Origin: Comamonadaceae bacterium
GTDB taxonomy: Bacteria; Pseudomonadota; Gammaproteobacteria; Burkholderiales; Burkholderiaceae_C
Assembly (NCBI GenBank): GCA_947478725.1
Contig: CANJWZ010000031.1
Coordinates: forward strand, 1-52,623
Length of the DNA: 52,623 nt
Reading direction: 5' to 3'
The notes under the pieces are model-generated. The model was not told where the DNA came from. It ran no database searches and worked only from the letters and a program-made list of their open reading frames with translations. Shown piece by piece: positions 26,767-35,725 of this stretch; position 1 is the stretch's first letter, and the number at the start of each line of letters is the position of its first letter. Position numbers and translations under genes: made by a program.

Positions 26767-27762
26767 TTATGCCGGCGCGAGCCAGTTTGAGCCATCGGCG
26801 ATGCGGATGCATGCCGCAGCATGTTGCTGTCGGCCGCTGTCCTGAGCGTTCACTGGCAACAAATTCGGTGCTTGGATACCGCAGTCTGCCCGTGCCAACG
26901 GACACCGAGACGCAAACAAGCAACCCGGTGGCAAATTGATGGGGCTGGGGATTTCCCCGTGCGCAACATATCGGTGCAATGACGCTTCGGGATCGGCCGG
27001 CAAGTTGGCTGACAGCAAAGTCTGGGTGTAAGGATGCACCGGTTTGGCGAAAATACTTTGAGTCTCACCCTGTTCGACAATACGACCGAGGTAGAGCACC
27101 AGCACGCGATCGGTCATCAGTTCGACGGTTTCGAGGTCATGGCTGATGAGCAGCGTAGCAACCCCGGTTTCTTTCCTGATGTCATCTAGCACCGCCAAAA
27201 TGCCGGCACGAACGGACAGATCCAGAGAGCTGGTCGGTTCGTCCAGTACCAGCAGTCGCGGCTTGGTGGCGATGGCCCGAGCAATTGAAATACGCTGCAA
27301 TTGTCCACCCGACAGCTCATGCGGAAAACGCAGCAGCAACGACGACGGCAGATGCACGCGAGCCGCCAGCTCTTTGACGGCCTTGTCTCGCTCAGACGCA
27401 GAAAGGGTTGAGTGCAACAGAAGGGGTTCACCCAAGGCATGCCCCACTGTCATGCGTGGATTCAGCGCCCCCCAGGGGTCTTGAAAGACAATTTGAATGT
27501 CCGATCGCAGGCGCCGCATTTTGGCTTCGGGTAGTTGTGTGATGTCATCACCTGCAAACAAGATCTGCCCCGAGCTGACTGATGTCAGCCGGGTGATGAG
27601 CATACCCAACGTCGACTTTCCCGAACCGCTCTCGCCCACCAAACCCACGGATTCACCGGGTGCGATGCTGAAACTCACGCCATTGACCGCACTGACTTCG
27701 AACCCACCGCGGAGGGGAAATTTTTTCACCAGATTGCGAACCTCCAGCAAATGTTGTGTCAT
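26767..27762 (-). CDS. dppF: Oligopeptide/dipeptide-type ABC transporter ATP-binding protein (DppF-like)
   Basis: 331 aa from ATG 27762, which overlaps the upstream ATPase stop (ATGA). Walker A GESGSGKST, signature LSGGQLQR, Walker B LLVLDEPTSSLD and the Opp/Dpp C-terminal extension with GCLFASRCPLARADC, a Cys cluster typical of this family and often linked to an Fe-S site. Powers uptake together with the adjacent DppD-like ATPase. Confidence 0.9.
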   Translation of the reverse strand: MTQHLLEVRNLVKKFPLRGGFEVSAVNGVSFSIAPGESVGLVGESGSGKSTLGMLITRLTSVSSGQILFAGDDITQLPEAKMRRLRSDIQIVFQDPWGALNPRMTVGHALGEPLLLHSTLSASERDKAVKELAARVHLPSSLLLRFPHELSGGQLQRISIARAIATKPRLLVLDEPTSSLDLSVRAGILAVLDDIRKETGVATLLISHDLETVELMTDRVLVLYLGRIVEQGETQSIFAKPVHPYTQTLLSANLPADPEASLHRYVAHGEIPSPINLPPGCLFASRCPLARADCGIQAPNLLPVNAQDSGRQQHAAACIRIADGSNWLAPA

Positions 27763-28739
27763 GCAACAGGTTCCCTCGGAAAATGACAAAACGCACGATG
27801 ACCTGACGCGAACGCTGCTGTCGGCACTGGTGTGCTGCACACGGTTTGGGCTTTGGTGCAGCGGTCTTGGTAAGTGCAGCCCTGTGGCAATGCGTAGAGG
27901 TCAGGGGGCGTGCCGCCCACTTGTGAAAACCCCTGCCGGGCAATTTGTTTAGGCGTCGACGCGATCAAGCTGCCGGTGTACGGATGGCGTTGCTCGCGAA
28001 AAACATTTTGAACCGGCCCTTCCTCGACAATAGCGCCGGCGAACATGACAGCCATGCGATCGCAGTAATGCGCGACGATCCCGAGGTCGTGCGTGATGAT
28101 GATGGCGCTCATACCGTTGGCTTTGACCAGACGCCGCAGAGTGTCCAATACTTCAGCCTGAACGGTTAAATCAAGACCGGTGGTTGGCTCATCGGCGATC
28201 ACCAGACGCGGTGAATTGATGAGCCCAGCAGCGATGAGGATGCGCTGCGCCATGCCCCCGGACAATTCGTGCGGCCACGTCTGCATACGCCTTTCGGGGT
28301 CGGGAATTTGAACTTGGGCAAGCATGTTGAGCGCCCGTTCTGTGGCTCTGGCGTGAGATCTCTCGCCATGTTCGCGTTGCATGCGCACGAGTTGATCACC
28401 AATACGCGCCAGCGGATCAAGCGATGTCTTGGGTGATTGGGGAATCAGCGTGATGCGCTTGCCGCGAACCTCGTCGCCTTGACCTCGATCAAGAACGCCC
28501 AGTTCCTGCCCTTCAAACAAAACGCGACCTTGCACCACCTGCGCTGGCGCGCGCAACAGACCCAGCAGCGCCAGCGCTGTCAAAGATTTGCCAGCGCCGG
28601 TTTCTCCAACAAGGCCTAAGACCTCGCCTTCACCAACCTGAAACGACACACCGTTCAAAGCCTTGGCAGTTCGCACTTTGTTGTCGAGTCCCCGCGAGAC
28701 AAAATGGACGTGCAGGTTTTCAACTGAAAGTAAGCTCAT
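27759..28739 (-). CDS. dppD: Oligopeptide/dipeptide-type ABC transporter ATP-binding protein (DppD-like)
   Basis: 326 aa. Walker A GETGAGKSL, signature LSGGMAQR, Walker B LVIADEPTTGLDLT, and a C-terminal GCTYQDRCTKAQTVC cysteine cluster. It overlaps the genes on both sides by 4 bp (ATGA), so transporter subunits are translationally coupled. Closest in style to DppD/OppD; the transported molecule need not be a peptide. Confidence 0.9.
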   Translation of the reverse strand: MSLLSVENLHVHFVSRGLDNKVRTAKALNGVSFQVGEGEVLGLVGETGAGKSLTALALLGLLRAPAQVVQGRVLFEGQELGVLDRGQGDEVRGKRITLIPQSPKTSLDPLARIGDQLVRMQREHGERSHARATERALNMLAQVQIPDPERRMQTWPHELSGGMAQRILIAAGLINSPRLVIADEPTTGLDLTVQAEVLDTLRRLVKANGMSAIIITHDLGIVAHYCDRMAVMFAGAIVEEGPVQNVFREQRHPYTGSLIASTPKQIARQGFSQVGGTPPDLYALPQGCTYQDRCTKAQTVCSTPVPTAAFASGHRAFCHFPREPVA

Positions 28740-29617
28740 TTGCCGGTCGTCCTGCGGCGGGGATCCAGAATATCGGTCAGTCCGTCACCCAGCAAGTTGA
28801 GACCTAGAACCAGCGCCATCAGCGCCAGCCCGGGAAACACGGCCACCCACCATTCACCGGTGATGACGAACTCCGCGCCTTGCCGTATCATCGCGCCCCA
28901 TTCGGGCGCAGGGGCTTGAATGCCAACCCCGATAAAGGCCAAGGTTGCACTGATACGCACAGCCCAAGCCATGCGCATGGGCAACTGCGCCGTAGCGCCC
29001 AAAATAGCGTTGGGCAAAATGTGAATCAGCATGATTCGCCAGGGAGGATTGCCAATCGCGATAGCCGCTTTGACGAAAGTCGCCTCACGCAGCGCCAGCA
29101 CTTCGGCTCGCACAACACGGGCAAAAATCGGACTGTCGAGAACGCCAATGACCAGCACGACACTGATCAGGCTCTGGCCCGCTGCCGCGACCACAGCCAA
29201 TGCCAAGATGATGGTCGGAAAGGCGCGAAGAATATCGAGAATCCTCAACAGGATTTCATCCAGCATACCGCCCTTGTAACCGGCTATCACGCCCAGTGGC
29301 AAACCGATCGCCAGCATGATGATGCCTGCCGGCACAGCAATGCCAAAGGCATAACGGGTGCCATGGATGACGCGCGACAAAACATCCATGCCGTTGCCAT
29401 CGCTACCGAACAGGAACTGTGTATCGGGCTTGTGCAAGATGTCGTAAGAAAAAATCTGCGTCGGGCTGTACGGCGCAATGACGGGGGCAAAAATAGCCAA
29501 AAATATGAAAAACACCACAGTGCAAAAACCAATGGCGAAAGTCGGGCTGCGACGAGCCAATCCCAAAGGGTAGGCCCAAATTCGCTGACGACTTGGCGTG
29601 ACCAGCGTTGCGCTCAC
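28736..29617 (-). CDS. dppC: Oligopeptide/dipeptide-type ABC transporter permease (DppC-like)
   Basis: 293 aa from GTG 29617, which overlaps the DppB-like stop by 4 bp (GTGA); the open frame runs to 29776 but those codons belong to the other permease gene. N-terminal helix FAIGFCTVVFFIFLAIFAPVIAPYSP, LFGSDGNGMDVLSRVIHGTR and the EAA loop region REATFVKAAIAIGNP are typical of DppC/OppC. Confidence 0.9.
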   Translation of the reverse strand: MSATLVTPSRQRIWAYPLGLARRSPTFAIGFCTVVFFIFLAIFAPVIAPYSPTQIFSYDILHKPDTQFLFGSDGNGMDVLSRVIHGTRYAFGIAVPAGIIMLAIGLPLGVIAGYKGGMLDEILLRILDILRAFPTIILALAVVAAAGQSLISVVLVIGVLDSPIFARVVRAEVLALREATFVKAAIAIGNPPWRIMLIHILPNAILGATAQLPMRMAWAVRISATLAFIGVGIQAPAPEWGAMIRQGAEFVITGEWWVAVFPGLALMALVLGLNLLGDGLTDILDPRRRTTGK

Positions 29618-30645
29618 GAACTCGCCCCACTGCGCGGCTCGATGAGCATCACGGCCAAATCGATGAGCAAGAACACAAAGATCGAAAACAAGGCCAGCGT
29701 CAATACATAGCCTTGAACCACCGCAAAATCTCCAAGCAGAATCGCACTGAGGCCCCATTGCCCGAGACCGCCCCACGAAAAAATGTATTCGATCAAAGCC
29801 GCAGCTGCTATCAGCGAGGTGACTTCGGAACCCAAAAAAGTCAATATCGGTGCCATTGCATTGCGTAAAGCAATTTTTCGGATGGTGGCTCGGGAGAAAC
29901 CATTGGCGCGCGCGTAACGTACATAGTCACTGCCCATGATCTCAATCACGATGGCCCGCGTGTGCTTGATGATGGGCGCCGCAGCCAGCATGGTGAAACA
30001 AGCAACTGGCAAGGCCAGTTGGGCCAGCGCCGATCTCAAAGCCGTCCAGTTCCCTGCCAACAGGCTGTCGACCACCGTGCTGCCGGTCACCACGGCCGGA
30101 GCCACCACATCCATGGCCAGCCTGCCCATAGGTGGGGGTGCCCAATGCAGCCAGTAAAAGAACACCAAAATTGTCATCAAGCCCATCCAATAGGTGGGCA
30201 TCGAAAAGCCGGCCAGCGATCCAAAGCGAGTCAGTTGATCAAACCAGCCGTTGGGATGGCTCGCAGCGCGAAGTCCGACCGGGACACCAATCACGCTGGC
30301 AAGACCAACGGACAACAGCACCAACTCAAGTGTCACCGGGAACAGATGCAAGATCTCGCTGAGCACCGGCACGCCGCCCTGCCAGGACACACCCAGGTCG
30401 CCACGCGAGAGGCGCAGCATATAGGCTAGAAATTGCTGGATCATCGGCTGATCGAGCTGAAGTTCTGCACGGATCGCACGTAACATCGCTTCATCGGCCA
30501 TGGGTCCCGCCAGCATGGCCACTGGATCTTGGCTGCCGATGCGTATCAGCATGAAGGTCAGGAAAATGATGCCCACGATGACCGGTATTGACACCAACAG
30601 TCGCAGCGCAATGAAGCGTGCGACCTGCAATCCTCGTGTCCCCAT
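29614..30645 (-). CDS. dppB: Oligopeptide/dipeptide-type ABC transporter permease (DppB-like)
   Basis: 343 aa from ATG 30645 (MGTRGLQVARF), overlapping the binding-protein stop by one base (TGATG). Features include a first helix, RAELQLDQPMIQQF, GDLGVSW, GFSMPTYWMGLM and the EAA loop YVRYARANGFSRATI, all DppB-like. The frame extends upstream to 30696 inside dppA and that part is unlikely to be used. Confidence 0.9.
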   Translation of the reverse strand: MGTRGLQVARFIALRLLVSIPVIVGIIFLTFMLIRIGSQDPVAMLAGPMADEAMLRAIRAELQLDQPMIQQFLAYMLRLSRGDLGVSWQGGVPVLSEILHLFPVTLELVLLSVGLASVIGVPVGLRAASHPNGWFDQLTRFGSLAGFSMPTYWMGLMTILVFFYWLHWAPPPMGRLAMDVVAPAVVTGSTVVDSLLAGNWTALRSALAQLALPVACFTMLAAAPIIKHTRAIVIEIMGSDYVRYARANGFSRATIRKIALRNAMAPILTFLGSEVTSLIAAAALIEYIFSWGGLGQWGLSAILLGDFAVVQGYVLTLALFSIFVFLLIDLAVMLIEPRSGASS

Positions 30646-32216
30646 CACCGTTCGCAAGTCAGATCTTTCCAGACCAATCGGTTGTGCGGTTTCCAAAGAT
30701 AGCCCTTGACGCAGGCCGCAAACACTTCGTGCGTGCCTGGCAAGTAGGTTTCAATGAAAGTCGCAGAATCAGCATGCAACTGCTGCGCCTGCTCAATCAG
30801 TTCCAGCCACTTCTTCTCGTCACGTTCGACAATTGAGGCATCGATCAGTTTGTCCATGGCCGCATCGCAATTGGCGTTGACATTGGAGGATCCCTTGCAG
30901 TGCGCGGTAAGAAACATGTTGTACGACGGATCTGGCACAAAGCTTGATGTTAGTTGTGTCAGAAAGGGCACGCTCCAAACGTTGATGGTGCGTCTGGCCA
31001 GCATTTCAGTTGACGGGATGCGTTTGGGTGTCATCCGAATACCTGCCTTGGCCAGAGAAGCTTGCATCTGTAGCACCAGAGGCTCCTCCCACCACCAGTT
31101 GGTGCTGTACTCCAACGTGATGTCAACCCCATTTGGATAGCCTGCTTCAGCCAGCAGTTGTTTGGCCTTGTTGTAGTCGGTCTCGTATTTGTAGGCACTG
31201 ACCGCTCCAGGAATCGGAGAGTTCAGCATTGAGCGAGAGCGTGTGCCTTGCCCTAAAAACACTGCTTCGCCGATCGCCGCATAGTCGGTGGCATAGGCCA
31301 CAGCCTGACGGACCTTGACTTTGTCGAAGGGCGGAAAGCGCGGATTCATGCGAAGCGTTGCACCGCCAAAACCCGGCACGCTTTCGACTTTGACCGATCG
31401 GTCTGACCGCAGCGCGGAGAGTTGCTGAAACGGAATCTGCTCGGCATATTGCACCTGGCCGGTACGAACCAAAGCAACCCGCGTAGCCGGCGATGGCACT
31501 TCACGCCAGATCATGCGTGTGTAATAAGGTTTCTTGAAAGCGTAGTTCGGATTGACCACAAACACTGCCTGCTGTCCTGCTTGAAGCGACTGCAGATGAT
31601 AGGGGCCGAAGCCGGCGGTATTGAGAGCCAGCCACTTGGTTGCATACGGGTCTTCGGGCGTCGCATGCTTCTTGGCTTCCACTGAATCAAAGATGGCTGG
31701 AAGATGGAGCGACAGCGCCCCTAAGAAAATCCGGTTAGCGTCGCTAAGAACATAGCGAACTTCATACTTTGAGATAGCTTCGACCTTATCAATACGACCC
31801 GCGGTTCGCATGAATTGGCCAGTTCGTTTTTGAGCCGCCGACTTTTCATAAGTCCAGACAATATCCTGTGCTGTGAGCTCATTGCCAAACGGGCTTTTCA
31901 CGCCGCGCTTGAGTTTGAATGTATAGCTCTTACCGTCCTTGGAAATACTCCAGCTTTCAGCCACATGTGGCTCAATCTTCGCTGGGTTTATTTCTAGTTT
32001 TCCGTTGGCGCCAACGCGCGTGCCGTAACGCGTCAGTCCCTCATAGAGGTTGACTGCCGCCTCAATCTGCCCGGGAACCCAAATATCAGGGTCAAAACCC
32101 TTGGGCGTCGCCGACATGGCCATGACCAGCGTCTGCTCTTGGGCTTGAACAAAAGCCGCTGGGGTCATCAACACACCAAAATACAAAAGAAGTGACTTCA
32201 CGACAACTTTCATCAT
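30645..32216 (-). CDS. dppA: ABC transporter substrate-binding protein, family 5 (DppA-like)
   Basis: Periplasmic receptor of 523 aa, first gene of the island operon. It has a Sec signal peptide (KVVVKSLLLYFGVLMTPAAF, cleavage probably after VQA) and the family-5 features LYEGLTRYG, VAESWSISKDGKSYTFKL and NPRFPPFDKVKVRQAVAYATD. A WWWEEP segment near residue 350 could line a ligand pocket for something bulkier than a peptide, but this is a guess. A divergent acyl-CoA ligase gene starts 120 bp away. Confidence 0.88.
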   Translation of the reverse strand: MMKVVVKSLLLYFGVLMTPAAFVQAQEQTLVMAMSATPKGFDPDIWVPGQIEAAVNLYEGLTRYGTRVGANGKLEINPAKIEPHVAESWSISKDGKSYTFKLKRGVKSPFGNELTAQDIVWTYEKSAAQKRTGQFMRTAGRIDKVEAISKYEVRYVLSDANRIFLGALSLHLPAIFDSVEAKKHATPEDPYATKWLALNTAGFGPYHLQSLQAGQQAVFVVNPNYAFKKPYYTRMIWREVPSPATRVALVRTGQVQYAEQIPFQQLSALRSDRSVKVESVPGFGGATLRMNPRFPPFDKVKVRQAVAYATDYAAIGEAVFLGQGTRSRSMLNSPIPGAVSAYKYETDYNKAKQLLAEAGYPNGVDITLEYSTNWWWEEPLVLQMQASLAKAGIRMTPKRIPSTEMLARRTINVWSVPFLTQLTSSFVPDPSYNMFLTAHCKGSSNVNANCDAAMDKLIDASIVERDEKKWLELIEQAQQLHADSATFIETYLPGTHEVFAACVKGYLWKPHNRLVWKDLTCER

Positions 32217-32264
32217 TTGGCCTTGAGAAAAAGGACTAATCTACCTTTGATTTGTTTGTTTTTC

Positions 32265-32284
32265 AATCAGGACTACTACTGATT
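32265..32284. promoter_or_regulatory. Inverted repeat between the divergent island operons
   Basis: AATCAG and CTGATT arms, 8 nt apart, in the 120-bp gap between dppA and the CoA ligase. Its position suits an operator serving both directions, though the island contains no regulator gene. Confidence 0.4.
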
Positions 32285-32336
32285 AGCAAAATTTTTGGCG
32301 CGTCGCGGCACAAGCCACAATAGTTAAAGCTAAGTC

Positions 32337-33899
32337 ATGACCACTATGAAACAACCCATCTCCATGCTTGAAACCATTCGCCCTGGCGCATCGAAATCAA
32401 TTCTTATTTCTGACGGCATACGTGCGGCGTCACATCGGACACCTCACAAAATCGCGATCACAGAATCCGGGCGCAGCCTGACCTATCAACAGTTGGTTTC
32501 ACGCATTGACCGCGTCTCCAATTTGGGACATGCCGAACTCGGACTGAGGCATGGCGAACGCGCTGCATTGCTGCTGCGCAACCGGCTGGAGTACATGGAA
32601 CTGGTGTGCGGCCTGTCCTCTGCCGGCGTTGCAGTGGCTACCATTGGCCCCGCTTCGACCATGCCGGAAATTAGATTCCTTTGCGAAGATTCCGGTGCGC
32701 GCGTGCTGTTTGTCGACGCCGAGCTTGAAGACCTTGCCCGCGCTTGTGTGCCGGCCTGCGTCGAGCGAATCATCGTGATGGGCGAGTCTTATGAAGCCTT
32801 GTTGGCCAAGTCGTCGGCCACTGTTTTTGATGGTCGTGTTTCGGAGCATGATATTTTTTCAATTCCCTACACCTCCGGGGCTACCGGGCGTCCAAAGGGG
32901 GTGATGCTGTCACATCGCGGCCGTGTATTGGCTTGTTACGCCATGGCCTCAGAACACGGCGCTTATGGCCCAGATGACCGGGCCGTCGCCACGACGCCGA
33001 TGTTTCACGGGGCCGGTTTTCTCATGGCCTTGGTCCCGATTTTTTTCGGTGGCTCAGTCGAAATACTGGCGCGTTTTGATATCGAAAAACTGTTGGCCAC
33101 CATCGCCTCAATGCGTGCCACCAGCGCTTACATGGTGCCAACACATTTCGCCGCCCTGTTTGCCCTTGGCGACAGCGCCCGACGTCATGACACGCAATCA
33201 CTCAAAGCCTTGATCTCCGGAACGGCGCCTTTAGCGCAAAGTATGAAGAGCCAAATTATTGACCACTTTGGTGAAGGATTGCTATTCGAGCGTTACGGCA
33301 CCACGGAGACAAATATCGTCACAGCGCTACGTCCCGCAGACCAGTTGCACAAGATAGCCTGCGTGGGTCAATGTCTGCCGGGCACCTACATCAAGGTCAT
33401 TGATGATGACGGTCACGAAGTCTCGGCCAACACGGTGGGCGAGCTGGCCGTTGCTTCACCCTACTGTTTTTCGGGCTACCACAACATGCCAGAAGCCACG
33501 GAAAAAGCAAGGCGTGGCGACTGGTTCATCACCGGTGATTTGGCGCGTGTTGATGATGAAGGGTATCTTTATATCGTCGACCGTAAGAACGACATGATCA
33601 TCACCGGTGGCGAAAACGTCTACCCACGGGAAGTTGAGGAAGTGTTGCTGGCGCACGCAGCGGTCAGGGAGTGCGCGGTGGTTGGTGCGCCGCACGCCTA
33701 TTGGGGCGAAGCTATCACGGCCTTTGTGGTCGTACGTGAAGGCATGAATGTGACGCCCGAGGATCTCGAGGCAAGCTGCCGCAGCGTGCTAGCGCGCTAT
33801 AAGGTCCCTAAGGACTTTCGTATGGTCGATGTCCTGCCAAGGAATAGCATGGGAAAAATTTTGCGACGTCAATTACGAGATGGACTGGCAAAAAAATGA
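32337..33899 (+). CDS. Class I adenylate-forming acyl-CoA ligase
   Basis: Activates a carboxylic acid to its CoA thioester through an acyl-AMP, 520 aa. The P-loop is YTSGATGRPKGV, followed by ISGTAPL, YGTTETN, ITGDLARVDDEGYLYIVDRK and ITGGENVYPREVEEVL; the C-terminal catalytic Lys lies in NSMGKILRR. The substrate (aliphatic or aromatic acid) is not readable. It is divergent from the dpp-type operon and lies just inside the right repeat, so it probably handles the acid produced by the island enzymes. Confidence 0.9.
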   Translation: MTTMKQPISMLETIRPGASKSILISDGIRAASHRTPHKIAITESGRSLTYQQLVSRIDRVSNLGHAELGLRHGERAALLLRNRLEYMELVCGLSSAGVAVATIGPASTMPEIRFLCEDSGARVLFVDAELEDLARACVPACVERIIVMGESYEALLAKSSATVFDGRVSEHDIFSIPYTSGATGRPKGVMLSHRGRVLACYAMASEHGAYGPDDRAVATTPMFHGAGFLMALVPIFFGGSVEILARFDIEKLLATIASMRATSAYMVPTHFAALFALGDSARRHDTQSLKALISGTAPLAQSMKSQIIDHFGEGLLFERYGTTETNIVTALRPADQLHKIACVGQCLPGTYIKVIDDDGHEVSANTVGELAVASPYCFSGYHNMPEATEKARRGDWFITGDLARVDDEGYLYIVDRKNDMIITGGENVYPREVEEVLLAHAAVRECAVVGAPHAYWGEAITAFVVVREGMNVTPEDLEASCRSVLARYKVPKDFRMVDVLPRNSMGKILRRQLRDGLAKK

Positions 33900-34004
33900 G
33901 GTCTGGGCCGTACGTCAATATCAGGCCGCAATTGCTCGACCTGTTCTTTTGATGAGGCTCATCTGCCCCTATAGGGCAAGCCAACTATTCTTCAGAAGAG
34001 CACA

Positions 34005-34234
34005 TCGCTAAGATACGGGGCGGTGATGCGGGTCCTGCCCCCGCTTTTGGCCGAATTTTTAACCGGGAGCCTTTTAATGTCTGAACTCAAAGCCGCTTTC
34101 GACAAAGCCGTGGCCGATTCCAAAAACCTGAGCGAACGGCCTGACAACGCCACGCTGCTCAAAATCTACGCGCTCTACAAGCAGGGCAGTACCGGGGACA
34201 ACGAAGATAAAAAACCCAGCTTCAGCGACATGGT
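34005..34234 (+). repeat. Right copy of the 230-bp direct repeat
   Basis: Partner of 22313-22542 at a constant offset of 11,692 bp. It includes the leader and first half of the intact acyl-CoA-binding protein gene. Upstream of TCGCTAAG the two copies share nothing, which gives a sharp left boundary. Confidence 0.9.
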
Positions 34235-34331
34235 CGCGCGCGCCAAATGGGACGCCTGGACCAAGCTCAAGGGCACCTCGCCAGAAGATGCGATGCAGCA
34301 GTACGTGGACTTGATTGCCGAATTGAGCTGA
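34077..34331 (+). CDS. Acyl-CoA-binding protein
   Basis: Small cytoplasmic protein (84 aa) of the ACBP fold that binds medium- or long-chain acyl-CoA. YALYKQGSTGD, KPSFSDMVARAKWDAW and LKGTSPEDAMQQYVDL match the four-helix family, including the Lys and Tyr residues of the CoA pocket. GGGAGC lies 7 nt before ATG 34077. The leader has a GC-rich hairpin (GCGGGTCCTGCCCCCGC). A truncated relative occurs at 22385. Confidence 0.92.
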   Translation: MSELKAAFDKAVADSKNLSERPDNATLLKIYALYKQGSTGDNEDKKPSFSDMVARAKWDAWTKLKGTSPEDAMQQYVDLIAELS

Positions 34332-34360
34332 AAACAGCGGCTTGCATTTGCCTAAATGCT

Positions 34361-34402
34361 TGCAGGCCAATAAATATGTGCGTGTGCAGCTATTTTTTTG
34401 CT
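34361..34402 (+). repeat. Copy of AT-rich intergenic repeat
   Basis: TGCAGGCCAATAAATATGTG then GTGCAGCTATTTTTTTGC, matching the 12443 copy with a decayed right half. It sits in the 90-bp convergent gap between acbP and the VOC gene, next to a small hairpin (GCATTT/AAATGC). Confidence 0.6.
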
Positions 34403-34421
34403 TTTGAGTTTTGAAAAAGTC

Positions 34422-34814
34422 TCAAGCCAGCTCTGAGATTTCAATCAGATTCAAGTCTGGGTCACGTACATAAACCGAGCGAATTTTTTGCGTAGCACCT
34501 GTGCGCATGATCGGCCCCTCGATGATGGGCCAATTGCATGTCTTGAGCTTTTCTATGAACTGTGTCAGCGGCACGCTTGAAATAAAGCACAAGTCAAGTG
34601 AGCCGGGTACTGGCAGATGCGCTTTGGGTTCGAACTCTTTACCTTGGATGTGCAGGTTGATTTTTTGGTTGCCGAACTTGAAGGCGTATCGTTCAACTGC
34701 CGGTGTGCCTGCTACAAAGCGCTCGAGCTGCATGCCCAATACCCGCGTGTAAAAGTCAATGCACGAGGCCTCATGAGATGTTGTCAGCACCAAGTGATCA
34801 AGCCGGTCGATCAT
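34422..34814 (-). CDS. VOC (glyoxalase/dioxygenase) family protein
   Basis: 130 aa, two beta-alpha-beta-beta-beta units. LDHLVLTT gives the first metal His, KINLHIQG the second, and DPDLNLIEISE the C-terminal Glu. Similar to the small glyoxalase-like or epimerase-like VOC proteins. Its start overlaps the HMG-CoA-lyase-like stop by 4 bp (ATGA), so it belongs to that operon and may be a racemase, lyase or isomerase for its CoA ester. Confidence 0.84.
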   Translation of the reverse strand: MIDRLDHLVLTTSHEASCIDFYTRVLGMQLERFVAGTPAVERYAFKFGNQKINLHIQGKEFEPKAHLPVPGSLDLCFISSVPLTQFIEKLKTCNWPIIEGPIMRTGATQKIRSVYVRDPDLNLIEISELA

Positions 34815-35725
34815 GATGCAGTGGGCGCAGGGTGCAGATCAGTGATGCGCCCCGCCTTGGCCACCTGGCCGGGAACCGAGTGGCCCACGATGTGCGGTAA
34901 CTGCCGAGCTACTTCCAGCAGCTTGTCGATGTCCATCCCCGTGTCATAGCCCATCGCATCCAGCATGTGAATGGCGTCTTCGCTGCACACATTCCCGCTG
35001 GCGCCTGGCGCATAAGGGCAGCCGCCCAGGCCGCCCATCGACCCGTCAAACCGCGTGATGCCGCTTTGTACCGCTGCCAGCAGATTGGCCAGGCCCATGC
35101 CGCGGGTGTTGTGAAAGTGCATGGTCAGCTGCAGGTTGCCCGCCAGGGCCTGAACAGCGTCAGCCATACGGCTGACCTGCGCCGGATGCGCCATGCCGGT
35201 GGTGTCGCAAATCGTCAGGCCCCGCACGCCTGCACCTACAAAACGCTGCGCATAGCCCAGCACCACCGCTTGCGGGACATCGCCTTCCATCGGGCAACCG
35301 AATGCGGTGGACAGCGACACATTGACCGCGGCCAGCCCTTGCGAACGCCGGATGATCTCGCTGAGTGCCGCAAAGCTCTGGGCCATGCTCATGCGCAGGT
35401 TGGCCCGGTTGTGTGTCTCGCTCATCGACATCACCAGGTTCAGCTCGTCGGCCTTGGCTTCAAAGGCTCGCTCTGCGCCGCGCAAATTGGGCACCAGCAC
35501 GGTGTAGTCAACACCCGGCAGACGTTTGATTCTGGCCATCACCTCCTCGGCGTCCCGCAGCATGGGGATGGCTTTGGGCGATGTGAAGGAGGTGACTTCA
35601 ATCTTGGCGTAGCCGCAGGCGCTGAGCGCATCAATCAGCGCGATTTTGTCGTCTGTGGCTACAAACTCTGGCTCCATTTGAAAGCCGTCCCTCGTCACCA
35701 CCTCATTGAAGTAAATGCGTTTCAT
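34811..35725 (-). CDS. Hydroxymethylglutaryl-CoA lyase-like protein
   Basis: TIM-barrel aldolase-type lyase of 304 aa. The RDGFQ motif holds the catalytic Arg-Asp, HFHNTRG carries the metal His pair, and GGCPYAPGASGN is the Cys-containing loop of HMG-CoA lyases. HFHNTRG instead of HxHDT marks a subfamily common in Burkholderiales beside CoA-transferases, whose substrate may be another 3-hydroxy-3-methyl acyl-CoA such as citramalyl-CoA. It overlaps both neighbours by 4 bp. Confidence 0.85.
   Translation of the reverse strand: MKRIYFNEVVTRDGFQMEPEFVATDDKIALIDALSACGYAKIEVTSFTSPKAIPMLRDAEEVMARIKRLPGVDYTVLVPNLRGAERAFEAKADELNLVMSMSETHNRANLRMSMAQSFAALSEIIRRSQGLAAVNVSLSTAFGCPMEGDVPQAVVLGYAQRFVGAGVRGLTICDTTGMAHPAQVSRMADAVQALAGNLQLTMHFHNTRGMGLANLLAAVQSGITRFDGSMGGLGGCPYAPGASGNVCSEDAIHMLDAMGYDTGMDIDKLLEVARQLPHIVGHSVPGQVAKAGRITDLHPAPTAS

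Noticed and set aside
28880..29710. 276-aa plus-strand open frame opposite dppC
   Set aside because: Antisense shadow of the permease; composition is dominated by Gln, His, Asp and Arg and there is no ribosome-binding site.
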